Below are positions 1 through 6,533 of a stretch of 8,839 nucleotides of DNA, one piece after another. The stretch is from contig JAGFXQ010000125.1 in NCBI GenBank assembly GCA_017861355.1, positions 1 through 8,839 of the forward strand, read 5' to 3'. The position numbers were made by a program, and so were the translations under genes. Source of the stretch: Bacillota bacterium (GTDB lineage Bacteria; Bacillota; Clostridia; Lachnospirales; Lachnospiraceae). The notes beneath the pieces are model-generated. The model was given only the letters and a program-made list of their open reading frames with translations, did not search any database and was not told the DNA's origin. How positions within the stretch are numbered: the stretch's first letter is position 1; each line of letters starts with the position of its first letter.

Positions 1-1201
1 GTTATATGATTGTGGTAATTCTGCTTATTCTATGGCAGTTACGACTGCTTTACTGCCAATTATATTCGGGATGTTTGAGAATGTAAAAAGCAGTATGGAT
101 TTGGGGTATTTTAATTCAATTGCAAGTATTTTAATTGCAATTATCAGTCCGATCTTGGGTACCATAGCGGATTATAAGGATAAGAAAAAGCGCTTTTTTA
201 TATTCTTTGCTGTCTTAGGTGTACTTGCGACTGCCGCCCTCGCCTTTGTATCGCCATCCAGTGGACAATGGCAGCTGCTAGTTGTATTCTTTGTATTATC
301 AGCCATCGGATTTGCAGGCTCGAATATTTTCTATGATTCTTTCCTGGTGGATATCTCCAGTGATGACAGGATGGATAAGGTCTCTACCACAGGCTTTGCC
401 TTTGGATACATATCTAGTGTTATCCCCTTCGGTATCAGTCTTGCACTGATCTTCTTCGTAGGAATGGATAAAGCAATCGGCTATCAGATCGGCTTCATCA
501 TCACAGCACTTTGGTGGGGACTTCTCACGATGCCGATGATCCGGGATGTCAAGCAGAGACATTATATTGAACCGGAACCAAGACCGATATACAACAGCTT
601 TAGAAGACTGGCAGACACCTTTAAGAACATCCGTCTGCATAAGAATGTATTTCTGTTTCTACTTGCGTACTTTTTCTATATTGACGGCGTGGATACCATA
701 ATTAAGATGGTCGTTCCTTATGCCACCTCAGTATTAGGAACAGATTCATTGGATACTTTCACCTTGCTTGGTATTTTATTGATTATACAGATTATTGCTT
801 TCCCCTGTGCGATAATTTACGGCAATCTGGCCAAACGTTTCACAACCAGAACCATGATTATCGTTGGTATCTTTACCTATATTATCTCCTGTATTGCAGC
901 ATTTTTCATCTCCTCAGTATGGCATATCTTTATACTGGGCGCGATGATCGGTTCTGCGCAAGGCGGTATTCAGGCACTCAGCAGATCGTATTATGCGAAG
1001 ATTGTTCCGAAGGAGAAATCAAATGAGTTCTTTGGTTTCTATAATATATTCGGTAAGTTTGCAGCGATTATCGGTCCTGCTGTTATGTCCCTGACAACCA
1101 CAATCACAGGGAATGCAAAACTGAGTATTCTGGCAATTATTCCGCTCTTCATCATTGGATTTGTAGTATTTATCACATTACCGAAGGAAAAGCTGGCTTA
1201 A
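1..1201 (+). CDS. MFS transporter, UMF1/Atg22-like family (5' partial)
   Basis: Integral membrane carrier of the major facilitator superfamily; its substrate cannot be told from sequence. The reading frame is open from base 2 and begins with LYDCGNSAYSM, which matches the region just after the usual N-terminus of this family (YDxGNSAYS). The true start is therefore outside the window, and the ATG at 32 is internal. About 400 residues are visible with roughly eleven to twelve hydrophobic helices. A motif-A-like loop (GTIADYKDKKKR) follows the second helix. A family-typical block near the C-terminal end reads GGIQALSRSYYAKIVP, followed by EFFGFYNIFGKFAAIIGP. The stop at 1199-1201 is 19 bp before the next gene and no terminator lies between, so the two are probably co-transcribed. 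Family assignment is firm; I estimate that one or two dozen codons are missing at the 5' end. Confidence 0.9.
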   Translation, partial: LYDCGNSAYSMAVTTALLPIIFGMFENVKSSMDLGYFNSIASILIAIISPILGTIADYKDKKKRFFIFFAVLGVLATAALAFVSPSSGQWQLLVVFFVLSAIGFAGSNIFYDSFLVDISSDDRMDKVSTTGFAFGYISSVIPFGISLALIFFVGMDKAIGYQIGFIITALWWGLLTMPMIRDVKQRHYIEPEPRPIYNSFRRLADTFKNIRLHKNVFLFLLAYFFYIDGVDTIIKMVVPYATSVLGTDSLDTFTLLGILLIIQIIAFPCAIIYGNLAKRFTTRTMIIVGIFTYIISCIAAFFISSVWHIFILGAMIGSAQGGIQALSRSYYAKIVPKEKSNEFFGFYNIFGKFAAIIGPAVMSLTTTITGNAKLSILAIIPLFIIGFVVFITLPKEKLA

Positions 1202-1220
1202 ATATTACAGGAGGATTATG

Positions 1221-2516
1221 ATGGACACGAAGAAAAGTAAAGCAAAGCACTTGATTGTCATATCCTATGATGCCTTTTCCCAAGATCAATGGGAGCTGGC
1301 AAGCAGACTTCCGAATCTTTCGAAATTAATCAATAATGGAGCTTACACCAATCGTTTGACTAGTGTCTATCCGACACTTACCTATGTGGTACATTCCACG
1401 ATGGTAACCGGAGTCTATCCCGACAAACACGGTGTATTTCATAATAATCCTTTTCAACCTTTTGTCCCTGAGAAGGAACAGCACTGGTTCTGGTATCGAA
1501 GTGATATAAAAGTTCCAACCATTTATGATAAATTGAAGGAAGCGAAGCTGACCTCTGCGGGAATACTATGGCCGGTGACAGGGAAGGCTTCCATCGATTA
1601 TAATATCCCTGAGATCCGGGCTATTGGTAACGAAAATCAAGCGTTGAAGATATTGAAGAATGGCAGTCCTCGCTACAGTATCCGGATGGAGCTTAAGTAC
1701 GGTAAGATCAGAAGAGGAATTGAACAACCCTATCTTGATGATTTTACGACCAGGTGCACCGTAGACACGATACTAAGGAAAAAGCCCAATTTTATGCTGG
1801 TCCATCTGATTGATCTGGACGATACTAAGCATGAGCATGGAACGGTAGGTTGTGAAGTTGAACAAACAGTGACCCGAATGGACCGGAGGCTGGGCGATAT
1901 CATCAAGGCGACAGAAGAAGCTGGGATATACGAGGAGACGATCTTCCTTGTAATCGGTGACCACGGACAGCTGGATGTTCGATATAAAGTGAAACTGAAT
2001 CAATTGCTCAAAGATAATGGTCTGATCTATGAGGAAAACGGAGAGCTGAAATGGAGAGCTTATGTGCAGAATGCAGGTGGAGCAGCCTATCTGCATATCC
2101 GAGAAGGAGATAACGAAGCAGAGAAATTAGCACTTTCAATCTTGAACGAGGCGAAGAAAGAGGAGAGCTACGGCATCGAAGGTATTTATACTGCAGCGGA
2201 GCTCAAAGAGGATCATATATATACAGGTGTTTCGTATATGCTGGAAGCAAAAGAAGGCTATTGCTTTGATGACAATCTGGAGGGTGCGGTGATTACCGAT
2301 CTAGAAGTGATGGGAAAGAAGTACGCCACCCATGGCTACTCACCGAAGAAGCCGAATTACAGCTGTAATCTGGTGATCTCCGGTACCGCAGTAAAGAAAC
2401 AGTATGAAATCGATGAGGCCAGAATGGTAGATATCGCTCCGACGATGGCTGAAATCTTAGGAATAGAATTTAATCATTGTGACGGGAGATCCTTGAGTGA
2501 GATCTTCACGAAGTAA
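1221..2516 (+). CDS. Type I phosphodiesterase / nucleotide pyrophosphatase-like protein (alkaline phosphatase superfamily)
   Basis: Predicted two-metal phosphodiesterase or phosphatase of about 431 residues. No signal peptide or membrane segment is seen, so it is probably cytoplasmic. Counting from the ATG at 1221, the alkaline-phosphatase-superfamily landmarks are in order: metal Asp17 in ISYDAF; the nucleophile Thr54 in YPTLTYVVHSTMVTGVYP, with the usual DKHGV after it; Asp200 and His204 in DDTKHEHG (family DxxGHxxG); Asp247-His248 in IGDHGQ; and His371 in ATHGYSP. The catalytic set therefore appears complete. Two ATGs are adjacent (1218 and 1221). The AGGAGG at 1209-1214 lies 3 nt from the first and 6 nt from the second, so 1221 is preferred. 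It follows the MFS gene by 19 bp, suggesting that the pair handle a related phosphorylated or phosphate-ester compound (inference). The substrate is unknown; nucleotides, phosphonates and phospholipid head groups are all possible in this family. Confidence 0.87.
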   Translation: MDTKKSKAKHLIVISYDAFSQDQWELASRLPNLSKLINNGAYTNRLTSVYPTLTYVVHSTMVTGVYPDKHGVFHNNPFQPFVPEKEQHWFWYRSDIKVPTIYDKLKEAKLTSAGILWPVTGKASIDYNIPEIRAIGNENQALKILKNGSPRYSIRMELKYGKIRRGIEQPYLDDFTTRCTVDTILRKKPNFMLVHLIDLDDTKHEHGTVGCEVEQTVTRMDRRLGDIIKATEEAGIYEETIFLVIGDHGQLDVRYKVKLNQLLKDNGLIYEENGELKWRAYVQNAGGAAYLHIREGDNEAEKLALSILNEAKKEESYGIEGIYTAAELKEDHIYTGVSYMLEAKEGYCFDDNLEGAVITDLEVMGKKYATHGYSPKKPNYSCNLVISGTAVKKQYEIDEARMVDIAPTMAEILGIEFNHCDGRSLSEIFTK

Positions 2517-2543
2517 ACACAATATGATTATGAGTTGACTTAT

Positions 2544-2583
2544 AAAAAGTCCTTACTGTGTCTGCGCTCAGTAAGGACTTTTT
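2544..2583. terminator. Bidirectional intrinsic terminator between converging genes
   Basis: A perfect 15-bp inverted repeat: AAAAAGTCCTTACTG (2544-2558) and CAGTAAGGACTTTTT (2569-2583), separated by a 10-nt loop. It has A residues at the 5' foot and T residues at the 3' foot, so it can work from either strand. It lies 27 bp after the phosphodiesterase stop and 16 bp beyond the stop of the converging dehydrogenase-like gene, so it can serve both. Confidence 0.92.
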
Positions 2584-2599
2584 GTATGTTTCGTCATGA

Positions 2600-3964
2600 C
2601 TAATCCCTACTAATTCGCCAGATCACGCCGGACCCAGGGCTGAATTCATCGGGTTCATCTTCGGGTGTAACAGCAAAATCCAGAACATACATGGCATTAT
2701 CCGGTCCGAAGACAACATCGATCGGTCGTTCAAAACCGCCGCCTCCGGTATGAGAAGCAGCATATCCTGAGGTATTAATAGCAAAATTATAGACCTGTCC
2801 GGTATTCATATCGATTCTGGAGATACGATGGCCAACCATGGGAAGTGGTTTTCCGCCCGTGGTCTCAGGAGCTTCACTTCCATACTCGGCGATATAAGCA
2901 TCTCCGGAGGGACCGAAGCTACCTTTCGTATCAAAATCGAATCCCATAACGGCAGAATGAGGGGTGAAGATACCAAAAGGCCTTGGAGGTATCATCGGAG
3001 GGTTGATGATAAGCGGCTGCGGTTGTGCATGCCCTTCTGCTTGGAAGATAGGAAGTGAGATCGGCAAACCACCGGTATAATCAGGCCAGCCATACCACAT
3101 TCCGGGCCGGATGATCTGGAATTCGTCCGGTGAATTATTGATTGGTCTGCTACCTCTGACATCAGCACCATGATTTGCACATAATAATCGTCCTATTGAA
3201 TCAAACAAGATCCGGAACGGATTCCTTAGTCCCCAGGCAACCAATTCGAGCTCTGATCCATCCGGATTAGCTCTCAGAATACTTCCACTTGCTGTTTTGA
3301 TTCCCTTAACACTTTCAAAGCGTTCATTTGGAACTCCGAAAGGGGAATAAGCACCGGTGTATGCTATATCCTCCGGATAAGGTGTGCGAGTATCTTCCGA
3401 GATAAAGTTTTGACCGTACAAATTGATGTTACTGCCCGGATAATCATGAAAGAAGGGATAATCTTCGGTCCAGGAATTATCCGATCCGACTACTCCGGAA
3501 TTGGTCGCAGTGCCTTGTCCGAAATACATCTTTCCATCCGGTCCGAATACAACTCGGTTATTATGATGATCTCCATAGCTTGGAAGACCGGAGATTATAT
3601 TTTCTTTCGATCCATCTGACATAATGACAGTGATGAAGCCTCGGTGTGATACATAAATAATTCCGTCTCTGTAATTAATTCCGGTTAACGGAGGATTAAA
3701 ATGATCTGCAATTACTTCAAAACGTCCATTTCTGTAACGTAGCACTTTGCCATTTCCGTCTATTACCCCTGCGTCAGCAACTAACATTTCTCCATCCTCA
3801 GTAAATATCAGGTTAATCGGTGTATCTAAACCTTTCGCAAACACTTCGATATGAAAGCCAGGTGGTAGGCTGATATCGGAGGGATCCAAGTGTCTTTCCT
3901 GTTTTTGTACAGGTTCTTCCCGCGGTATCGGGGGTTCCGGAGCCAATTGAGATTTGATTAACAA
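2600..3964 (-). CDS. Glucose/sorbosone dehydrogenase-like beta-propeller protein (PQQ-dependent sugar dehydrogenase family)
   Basis: A 454-residue protein resembling the soluble glucose/sorbosone dehydrogenase fold (six-bladed propeller with NHL-like repeats). Visible blocks: LPPGFHIEVFAKGLDTP (33-49), DGEMLVAD (57-64), GINYRDGIIYVSHRG (95-109), SYGDHHNNRVVFGPDGKMYF (129-148, with the His pair expected near the active site), ASGSILRANPDGSELELVA (225-243) followed by WGLRNPF (244-250), PGMWYGWPDY (287-296), and a final propeller strand with FERPIDVVFGPDNAMYVLDF (411-430). The start is TTG, supported by GTGAGG 8 nt upstream; no in-frame ATG lies nearby upstream. The N-terminus is Pro/Glu-rich with no signal peptide, although many relatives are exported. 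PQQ synthesis is not expected in this kind of organism, so the cofactor and true activity are uncertain. It is convergent with the phosphodiesterase and is probably a single-gene unit. Confidence 0.85.
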   Translation of the reverse strand: MLIKSQLAPEPPIPREEPVQKQERHLDPSDISLPPGFHIEVFAKGLDTPINLIFTEDGEMLVADAGVIDGNGKVLRYRNGRFEVIADHFNPPLTGINYRDGIIYVSHRGFITVIMSDGSKENIISGLPSYGDHHNNRVVFGPDGKMYFGQGTATNSGVVGSDNSWTEDYPFFHDYPGSNINLYGQNFISEDTRTPYPEDIAYTGAYSPFGVPNERFESVKGIKTASGSILRANPDGSELELVAWGLRNPFRILFDSIGRLLCANHGADVRGSRPINNSPDEFQIIRPGMWYGWPDYTGGLPISLPIFQAEGHAQPQPLIINPPMIPPRPFGIFTPHSAVMGFDFDTKGSFGPSGDAYIAEYGSEAPETTGGKPLPMVGHRISRIDMNTGQVYNFAINTSGYAASHTGGGGFERPIDVVFGPDNAMYVLDFAVTPEDEPDEFSPGSGVIWRISRD

Positions 3965-3981
3965 TGAAATAGCCTCACGAA

Positions 3982-4134
3982 TTAAGATGTTATATATAAT
4001 ATATTCCTGACATAAAGGGTGGTTACAGGAACGGTAGTAACTTTATCCATATTCACAAAGCGAGGATCTTCTTCATATGATATCAATAAATAGGCGGTTG
4101 CCGGTGATCCTGCTCCATGGCAATTGACCGAAGC
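3982..4134 (-). pseudogene. Orphan coding-like stretch, possible gene remnant or missed 5' part
   Basis: A 50-codon open stretch ends at a TAA (3982-3984) and begins directly after another TAA. Its translation runs ASVNCHGAGSPATAY, then LLISYEEDPRFVNMDKV, then TTVPVTTLYVRNILYITS. The composition looks like real protein rather than random translation, but there is no good ATG with a Shine-Dalgarno. The only in-frame ATG is at codon 29 and lacks a clear site. It lies 17 bp upstream of the TTG start of the dehydrogenase-like gene, in a different frame. It could be a remnant of a deleted gene, a frameshifted extension of the downstream gene, or chance. I do not recognise the family, and the candidate plus-strand promoter falls within it. 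Confidence 0.2.
4052..4081 (+). promoter_or_regulatory. Candidate sigma-A promoter for the S-component-like gene
   Basis: TTCACA (4052-4057, 5 of 6 to TTGACA) and TATGAT (4076-4081, 5 of 6 to TATAAT) are separated by 18 bp. This would place a start site near 4088 and give a leader of about 65 nt before the GTG start at 4153. The match is by eye only, and AT-rich spacers often contain such pairs. Confidence 0.35.
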
Positions 4135-4152
4135 TTAAGTGGGAGAATAAAA

Positions 4153-4662
4153 GTGAGTATTCGATATCTTACACTGGGAGCTATCTTTGCAGCTCTTGCG
4201 GCTATCCTTCAATTAGTTCCTTTTTTCTTTTCTGAGATGTTTGTATTAGTTACAATGTTGAGTGCAATACCAATCTATATAATCTCCAGAATGAATCCCA
4301 AAGCCGGAATAGTAGCATACTTTGTCTCAGGGTTTCTCATTATATTATTCAGTTTTCATGAAGGATTGTTGTTCTTCTGTACCAATGGTATCATAGGGGC
4401 ATCACTCGGAAGCTGTTACCATTATTTCCAGAGAAAGGGCATTATTCTGCTAATCAGTACATTTCTTCTGACAGGAGCCTTAATTACCGTGAATTATGGG
4501 ATAGGTATTCCGGTGTTTGGAGGAGATCTGCCGGGAACTGCTATACTTCAGCTAATCAGTCTACTGGTCTTTTCTTTCCTCTATAATACATTCTTTTTCT
4601 TTTTTGCGGGTTTTCTCTATCGTCGATTGAAAAGGATAGGATTCATCGATAAGCTTGCTTAG
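4153..4662 (+). CDS. Small polytopic membrane protein, ECF transporter S-component-like
   Basis: A hydrophobic protein of 169 residues with about five to six membrane segments. It opens with MSIRYLTLGAIFAALAAIL, a pattern common at the first helix of vitamin-uptake S components (short basic start, then an Ala-rich helix), and it has the small size of that group. Further helices cover FVLVTMLSAIPIYIIS, AYFVSGFLIILFSF, GIILLISTFLLTGALI and LISLLVFSFLYNTFFFFFAG; the tail RRLKRIGF is basic and presumably cytoplasmic. The start chosen is GTG 4153, because GGGAG (4141-4145) lies 7 nt upstream. An in-frame ATG at 4117 would add 12 residues (MAIDRSLSGRIK) but has no ribosome binding site. No energising ATPase/EcfT genes are beside it, so if it is an S component it would have to use a shared energising module elsewhere. 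The substrate is unknown, and it could belong to another small membrane family. Confidence 0.6.
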   Translation: MSIRYLTLGAIFAALAAILQLVPFFFSEMFVLVTMLSAIPIYIISRMNPKAGIVAYFVSGFLIILFSFHEGLLFFCTNGIIGASLGSCYHYFQRKGIILLISTFLLTGALITVNYGIGIPVFGGDLPGTAILQLISLLVFSFLYNTFFFFFAGFLYRRLKRIGFIDKLA

Positions 4663-4673
4663 ACGAATAATAA

Positions 4674-4720
4674 GCTGACTTTTAACTCAAAATATTTGTA
4701 ATAAATATTAGGAGGTCAGC
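4674..4720 (+). promoter_or_regulatory. Potential mRNA stem that sequesters the ribosome binding site of the next gene
   Basis: GCTGACTTTT (4674-4683) can pair with GGAGGTCAGC (4711-4720): seven Watson-Crick and three G-U pairs. This covers most of the AGGAGG Shine-Dalgarno (4710-4715) and ends directly before the ATG at 4721. Nested inside is a perfect 7-bp AT hairpin, AATATTT (4691-4697) with AAATATT (4703-4709). The left arm begins only 11 nt after the upstream stop codon, so a ribosome finishing the upstream gene could open the stem and couple translation of the two. The pairing is read directly; the regulatory role is inference. Confidence 0.45.
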
Positions 4721-5032
4721 ATGGAAAGCTTTCCAACCATCCATACAAATTTTTGGGATGCAACGATTGCGGTACCGGTAGTTTTGATCGTTACTGAGAT
4801 TATTAAATTGATTCTACCAATACCTCGCACTATGATTCCGACCGTTGCTACTCTGATCGGACTTATCATTTCGATTTTCTTTGCACACAGAGGAGACCTG
4901 GGTGCAGGCATTTTTATGGGATTTTTCTATGGAAATGCAGCAGTAGGAGCCTTTTCATCCCTAAAGATATCGCTGATCGCGTTTAAGAAAAGGAAGAATA
5001 AGAAGAGCAGCAGTAATATACAAAGCCCTTGA
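4721..5032 (+). CDS. Small holin-like membrane protein
   Basis: A 103-residue protein with about three hydrophobic segments: residues 14-33 (ATIAVPVVLIVTEIIKLILP), 38-54 (MIPTVATLIGLIISIFF) and 59-88 (a Gly-rich segment around GAGIFMGFFYGNAAVGAF). A strongly basic hydrophilic tail follows (KKRKNKKSSS). Length, topology, the IPRTMIPT turn and the charged tail resemble small phage-type holins and the holin-like proteins found in clostridial chromosomes, but no endolysin or other phage gene is adjacent. AGGAGG at 4710-4715 is 5 nt before the ATG, a strong start. It lies 58 bp after the S-component-like gene with no terminator between, so they are probably one transcript. Its stop TGA (5030-5032) lies within the left arm of the terminator. 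Function is unproven; a structural or transport-partner role is also possible. Confidence 0.65.
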   Translation: MESFPTIHTNFWDATIAVPVVLIVTEIIKLILPIPRTMIPTVATLIGLIISIFFAHRGDLGAGIFMGFFYGNAAVGAFSSLKISLIAFKKRKNKKSSSNIQSP

Positions 5033-5067
5033 TATCACCTAATTTCGGTTGATTTCAAGGGCTTTTG
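5021..5067. terminator. Intrinsic terminator overlapping the end of the holin-like gene
   Basis: CAAAGCCCTTGA (5021-5032) pairs with TCAAGGGCTTTTG (5055-5067), with one T bulge. Further pairing inside (ATCACC with GGTTGAT) leaves a small loop. A T run follows the GC-rich arm on the plus strand. The minus-strand side is less T-rich but could also serve the converging hexosaminidase gene, whose stop is 71 bp away. The left arm contains the last four codons of the holin-like gene. Confidence 0.82.
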
Positions 5068-5138
5068 TTCTTGGCAGTACAAAGACATAATGATTATTTT
5101 CTATTGTTCAAATCATAGGAACCTGATCTTCTTCTAGT

Positions 5139-6380
5139 TTATTTGAGAATACCCAGCGAATACTTCCAGGAAAGAACCCGCAGGACGGATTCGTCAATTC
5201 GACTCTCACTGAGAGTTCCATCCTTCACGGCAGCAATGACTGCAGGAATCTGTTGTTCAAAATTCGTAGCGATCAACAAGTCATTTCCTGCGATCAATGC
5301 TTGCACAGCAGCCTCATTATCCCCGGTATATTCTTTGATGGCATCCATACTTAAGTCATCAGTCATAATTACACCGGTAAACCCCAGGTAGTTTCTTAAT
5401 ATTTCATGCACCTTCGGTGACAGGGATGCCGGATGATCCTTATCGATACAGGTTACGATATTATGAGATACTAGGATACTGTCTGCTCCTGCTTCTATGC
5501 CTGCTTCAAAGGGAAGAAAATCACTGGTCTCAAAAGTGTTAAAATCGCGATTGTCGATCGCAATTCCGGTATGCGTATCTACATTGTTACCATATCCAGG
5601 AAAATGCTTGAGGGTGCTTCCCAGCTTATTCCTCTTCATCACCTCTACGACATTTTTCACGTAGGCGGAGGTGTCTTCTGCCGATTTACCAAAAGAACGT
5701 TGATAGATAAAGTCCTTTGAGTTGGTGGAGATATCACAAACCGGTGCGAGATTTACATTGATTCCGAGACTAAGTATCAGAGTAGCTTTCTCCAAGGTAT
5801 CACTACGGACCAGGTCAAAGCCACCTTCGTTGTATAGATCCATCGGTGATTTGAATGGGGTAGTGCGAAAGGCAGGGTACTTACTGATACGGTTCACCGA
5901 TCCGCCTTCTTCATCGACACCGATGAACATCGGGATTGTAGAAGCAGATTGATAGCCTGTAGTTAATTCCAGGATACTTGATTTTGTCTCATCCTTAAAA
6001 TCTTCGCCAAATAGGATATAGCCACCTAATTTGTAATTCTTGATATCCTCTATTGCCTGTGCCTTTCTGAGCCGGACGAAGAACAGCTGACCTATCTTCT
6101 CTGACAGGTTCATCTGTGACAGCATCTCCTTTGCCTTTGTTTCATTCGTTGGTACCGGAGTAGGCGAAGGAGTAGGAGTTGGGGTCGGGGTAGGAGTGGG
6201 AGTAACGGTTGAAGTCGGAGCTAAGGTGGTGGAAGGAGTTCCGGAGGACACCGGTGATCCGGAAGTAGAACCCGGCAAAGCCTGCGCTGTAGGAGTTTTC
6301 TTCGTCAATATACTGCAACCACCTATCATACTTATTGAAGAAAGAATTATGATTAAAGTAAGTATTCGTCGTATTTTCAT
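5139..6380 (-). CDS. nagZ: Beta-N-acetylhexosaminidase lipoprotein, glycoside hydrolase family 3 (NagZ-like)
   Basis: Secreted, lipid-anchored enzyme predicted to release terminal N-acetylglucosamine from muropeptides or chitin-type sugars at the outer face of the membrane. In order: a lipoprotein signal peptide (KIRR, then ILTLIIILSSISMI, lipobox IGGC with Cys22); a Ser/Thr/Pro linker at about 30-78 with TP repeats; then the GH3 catalytic barrel to residue 413. Catalytic landmarks are DEEGGSVNRI (156-165), KHFPGYGNNVDTH (258-270, with the Asp268/His270 acid-base dyad intact), and MTDDLSMDAI (339-348, nucleophile Asp341). The PGHG His common in the family is Tyr263 here. The length fits a single-domain NagZ; the second GH3 domain is absent. 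GGAAAGGA (6389-6396, minus strand) is 8 nt before the ATG. It stands alone, transcribed divergently from the glutaredoxin-like gene, and its upstream region carries tandem repeats. Confidence 0.92.
   Translation of the reverse strand: MKIRRILTLIIILSSISMIGGCSILTKKTPTAQALPGSTSGSPVSSGTPSTTLAPTSTVTPTPTPTPTPTPSPTPVPTNETKAKEMLSQMNLSEKIGQLFFVRLRKAQAIEDIKNYKLGGYILFGEDFKDETKSSILELTTGYQSASTIPMFIGVDEEGGSVNRISKYPAFRTTPFKSPMDLYNEGGFDLVRSDTLEKATLILSLGINVNLAPVCDISTNSKDFIYQRSFGKSAEDTSAYVKNVVEVMKRNKLGSTLKHFPGYGNNVDTHTGIAIDNRDFNTFETSDFLPFEAGIEAGADSILVSHNIVTCIDKDHPASLSPKVHEILRNYLGFTGVIMTDDLSMDAIKEYTGDNEAAVQALIAGNDLLIATNFEQQIPAVIAAVKDGTLSESRIDESVLRVLSWKYSLGILK
6150..6203 (-). repeat. Hexanucleotide Thr-Pro codon repeat in nagZ linker
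   Basis: Codons 60-77 of nagZ encode alternating Thr-Pro with Ser and Val variants, on a degenerate 6-bp unit (ACN-CCN). The unit is a multiple of three, so slippage would change linker length without breaking the frame. Such TP linkers typically space a catalytic domain from the lipid anchor through the cell wall. Confidence 0.8.
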
Positions 6381-6404
6381 AATTGATGTCCTTTCCGGTG
6401 CTTA

Positions 6405-6469
6405 ACTTTATATTTGTGCTACTTTATCTTTGTGTAACTTTATCTTTGTGTTACTTCCTAATTTGTGTT
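6405..6469. repeat. 16-bp tandem repeat, about four copies, upstream of nagZ
   Basis: Units on the plus strand: ACTTTATATTTGTGCT (6405-6420), ACTTTATCTTTGTGTA (6421-6436), ACTTTATCTTTGTGTT (6437-6452) and ACTTCCTAATTTGTGTT (6453-6469, one base longer). Copies 2 and 3 differ only in the last base; the outer copies are diverged. The array ends just before the nagZ ribosome binding site, so on the nagZ sense strand it is promoter or leader sequence with repeated ACACAAAGATAAAGT elements. It could be a multi-site operator, a set of -10-like elements, or replication slippage. Confidence 0.8.
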
Positions 6470-6473
6470 ATCT

Positions 6474-6533
6474 ATTACATCGGAGAATTTTTCTGGTAAC
6501 TCAATTACTACGGAGATTTATTCTAGCACTTAT
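6474..6533. repeat. Imperfect 30-bp direct repeat, two copies
   Basis: Copies at 6474-6503 and 6504-6533 match at 20 of 30 positions. The shared core is ATTAC, then CGGAGA at the same offset, then a T-rich stretch with TTCT. They directly follow the 16-bp array, so the spacer may have grown by successive duplications. The remaining 6534-6625 shows nothing I can support. Confidence 0.5.

Noticed and set aside
32..34. ATG as the start of the MFS gene
   Set aside because: The frame is open upstream to the window edge and encodes the conserved YDxGNSAYS block, so this Met is internal.
299..640. 113-codon open frame on the minus strand inside the MFS gene
   Set aside because: It is wholly within a well-supported gene, has no ribosome binding site and shows no recognisable protein pattern.
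4117..4152. ATG 4117 as the start of the S-component-like gene
   Set aside because: No ribosome binding site precedes it, and the extra residues are hydrophilic and atypical. GTG 4153 has GGGAG at good spacing.
4721..5032. Prophage lysis cassette
   Set aside because: No endolysin, tail, terminase or integrase gene is present; the neighbours are ordinary chromosomal genes.
6405..6533. CRISPR array
   Set aside because: The units are adjacent without unique spacers, diverged and short; no cas gene is nearby.
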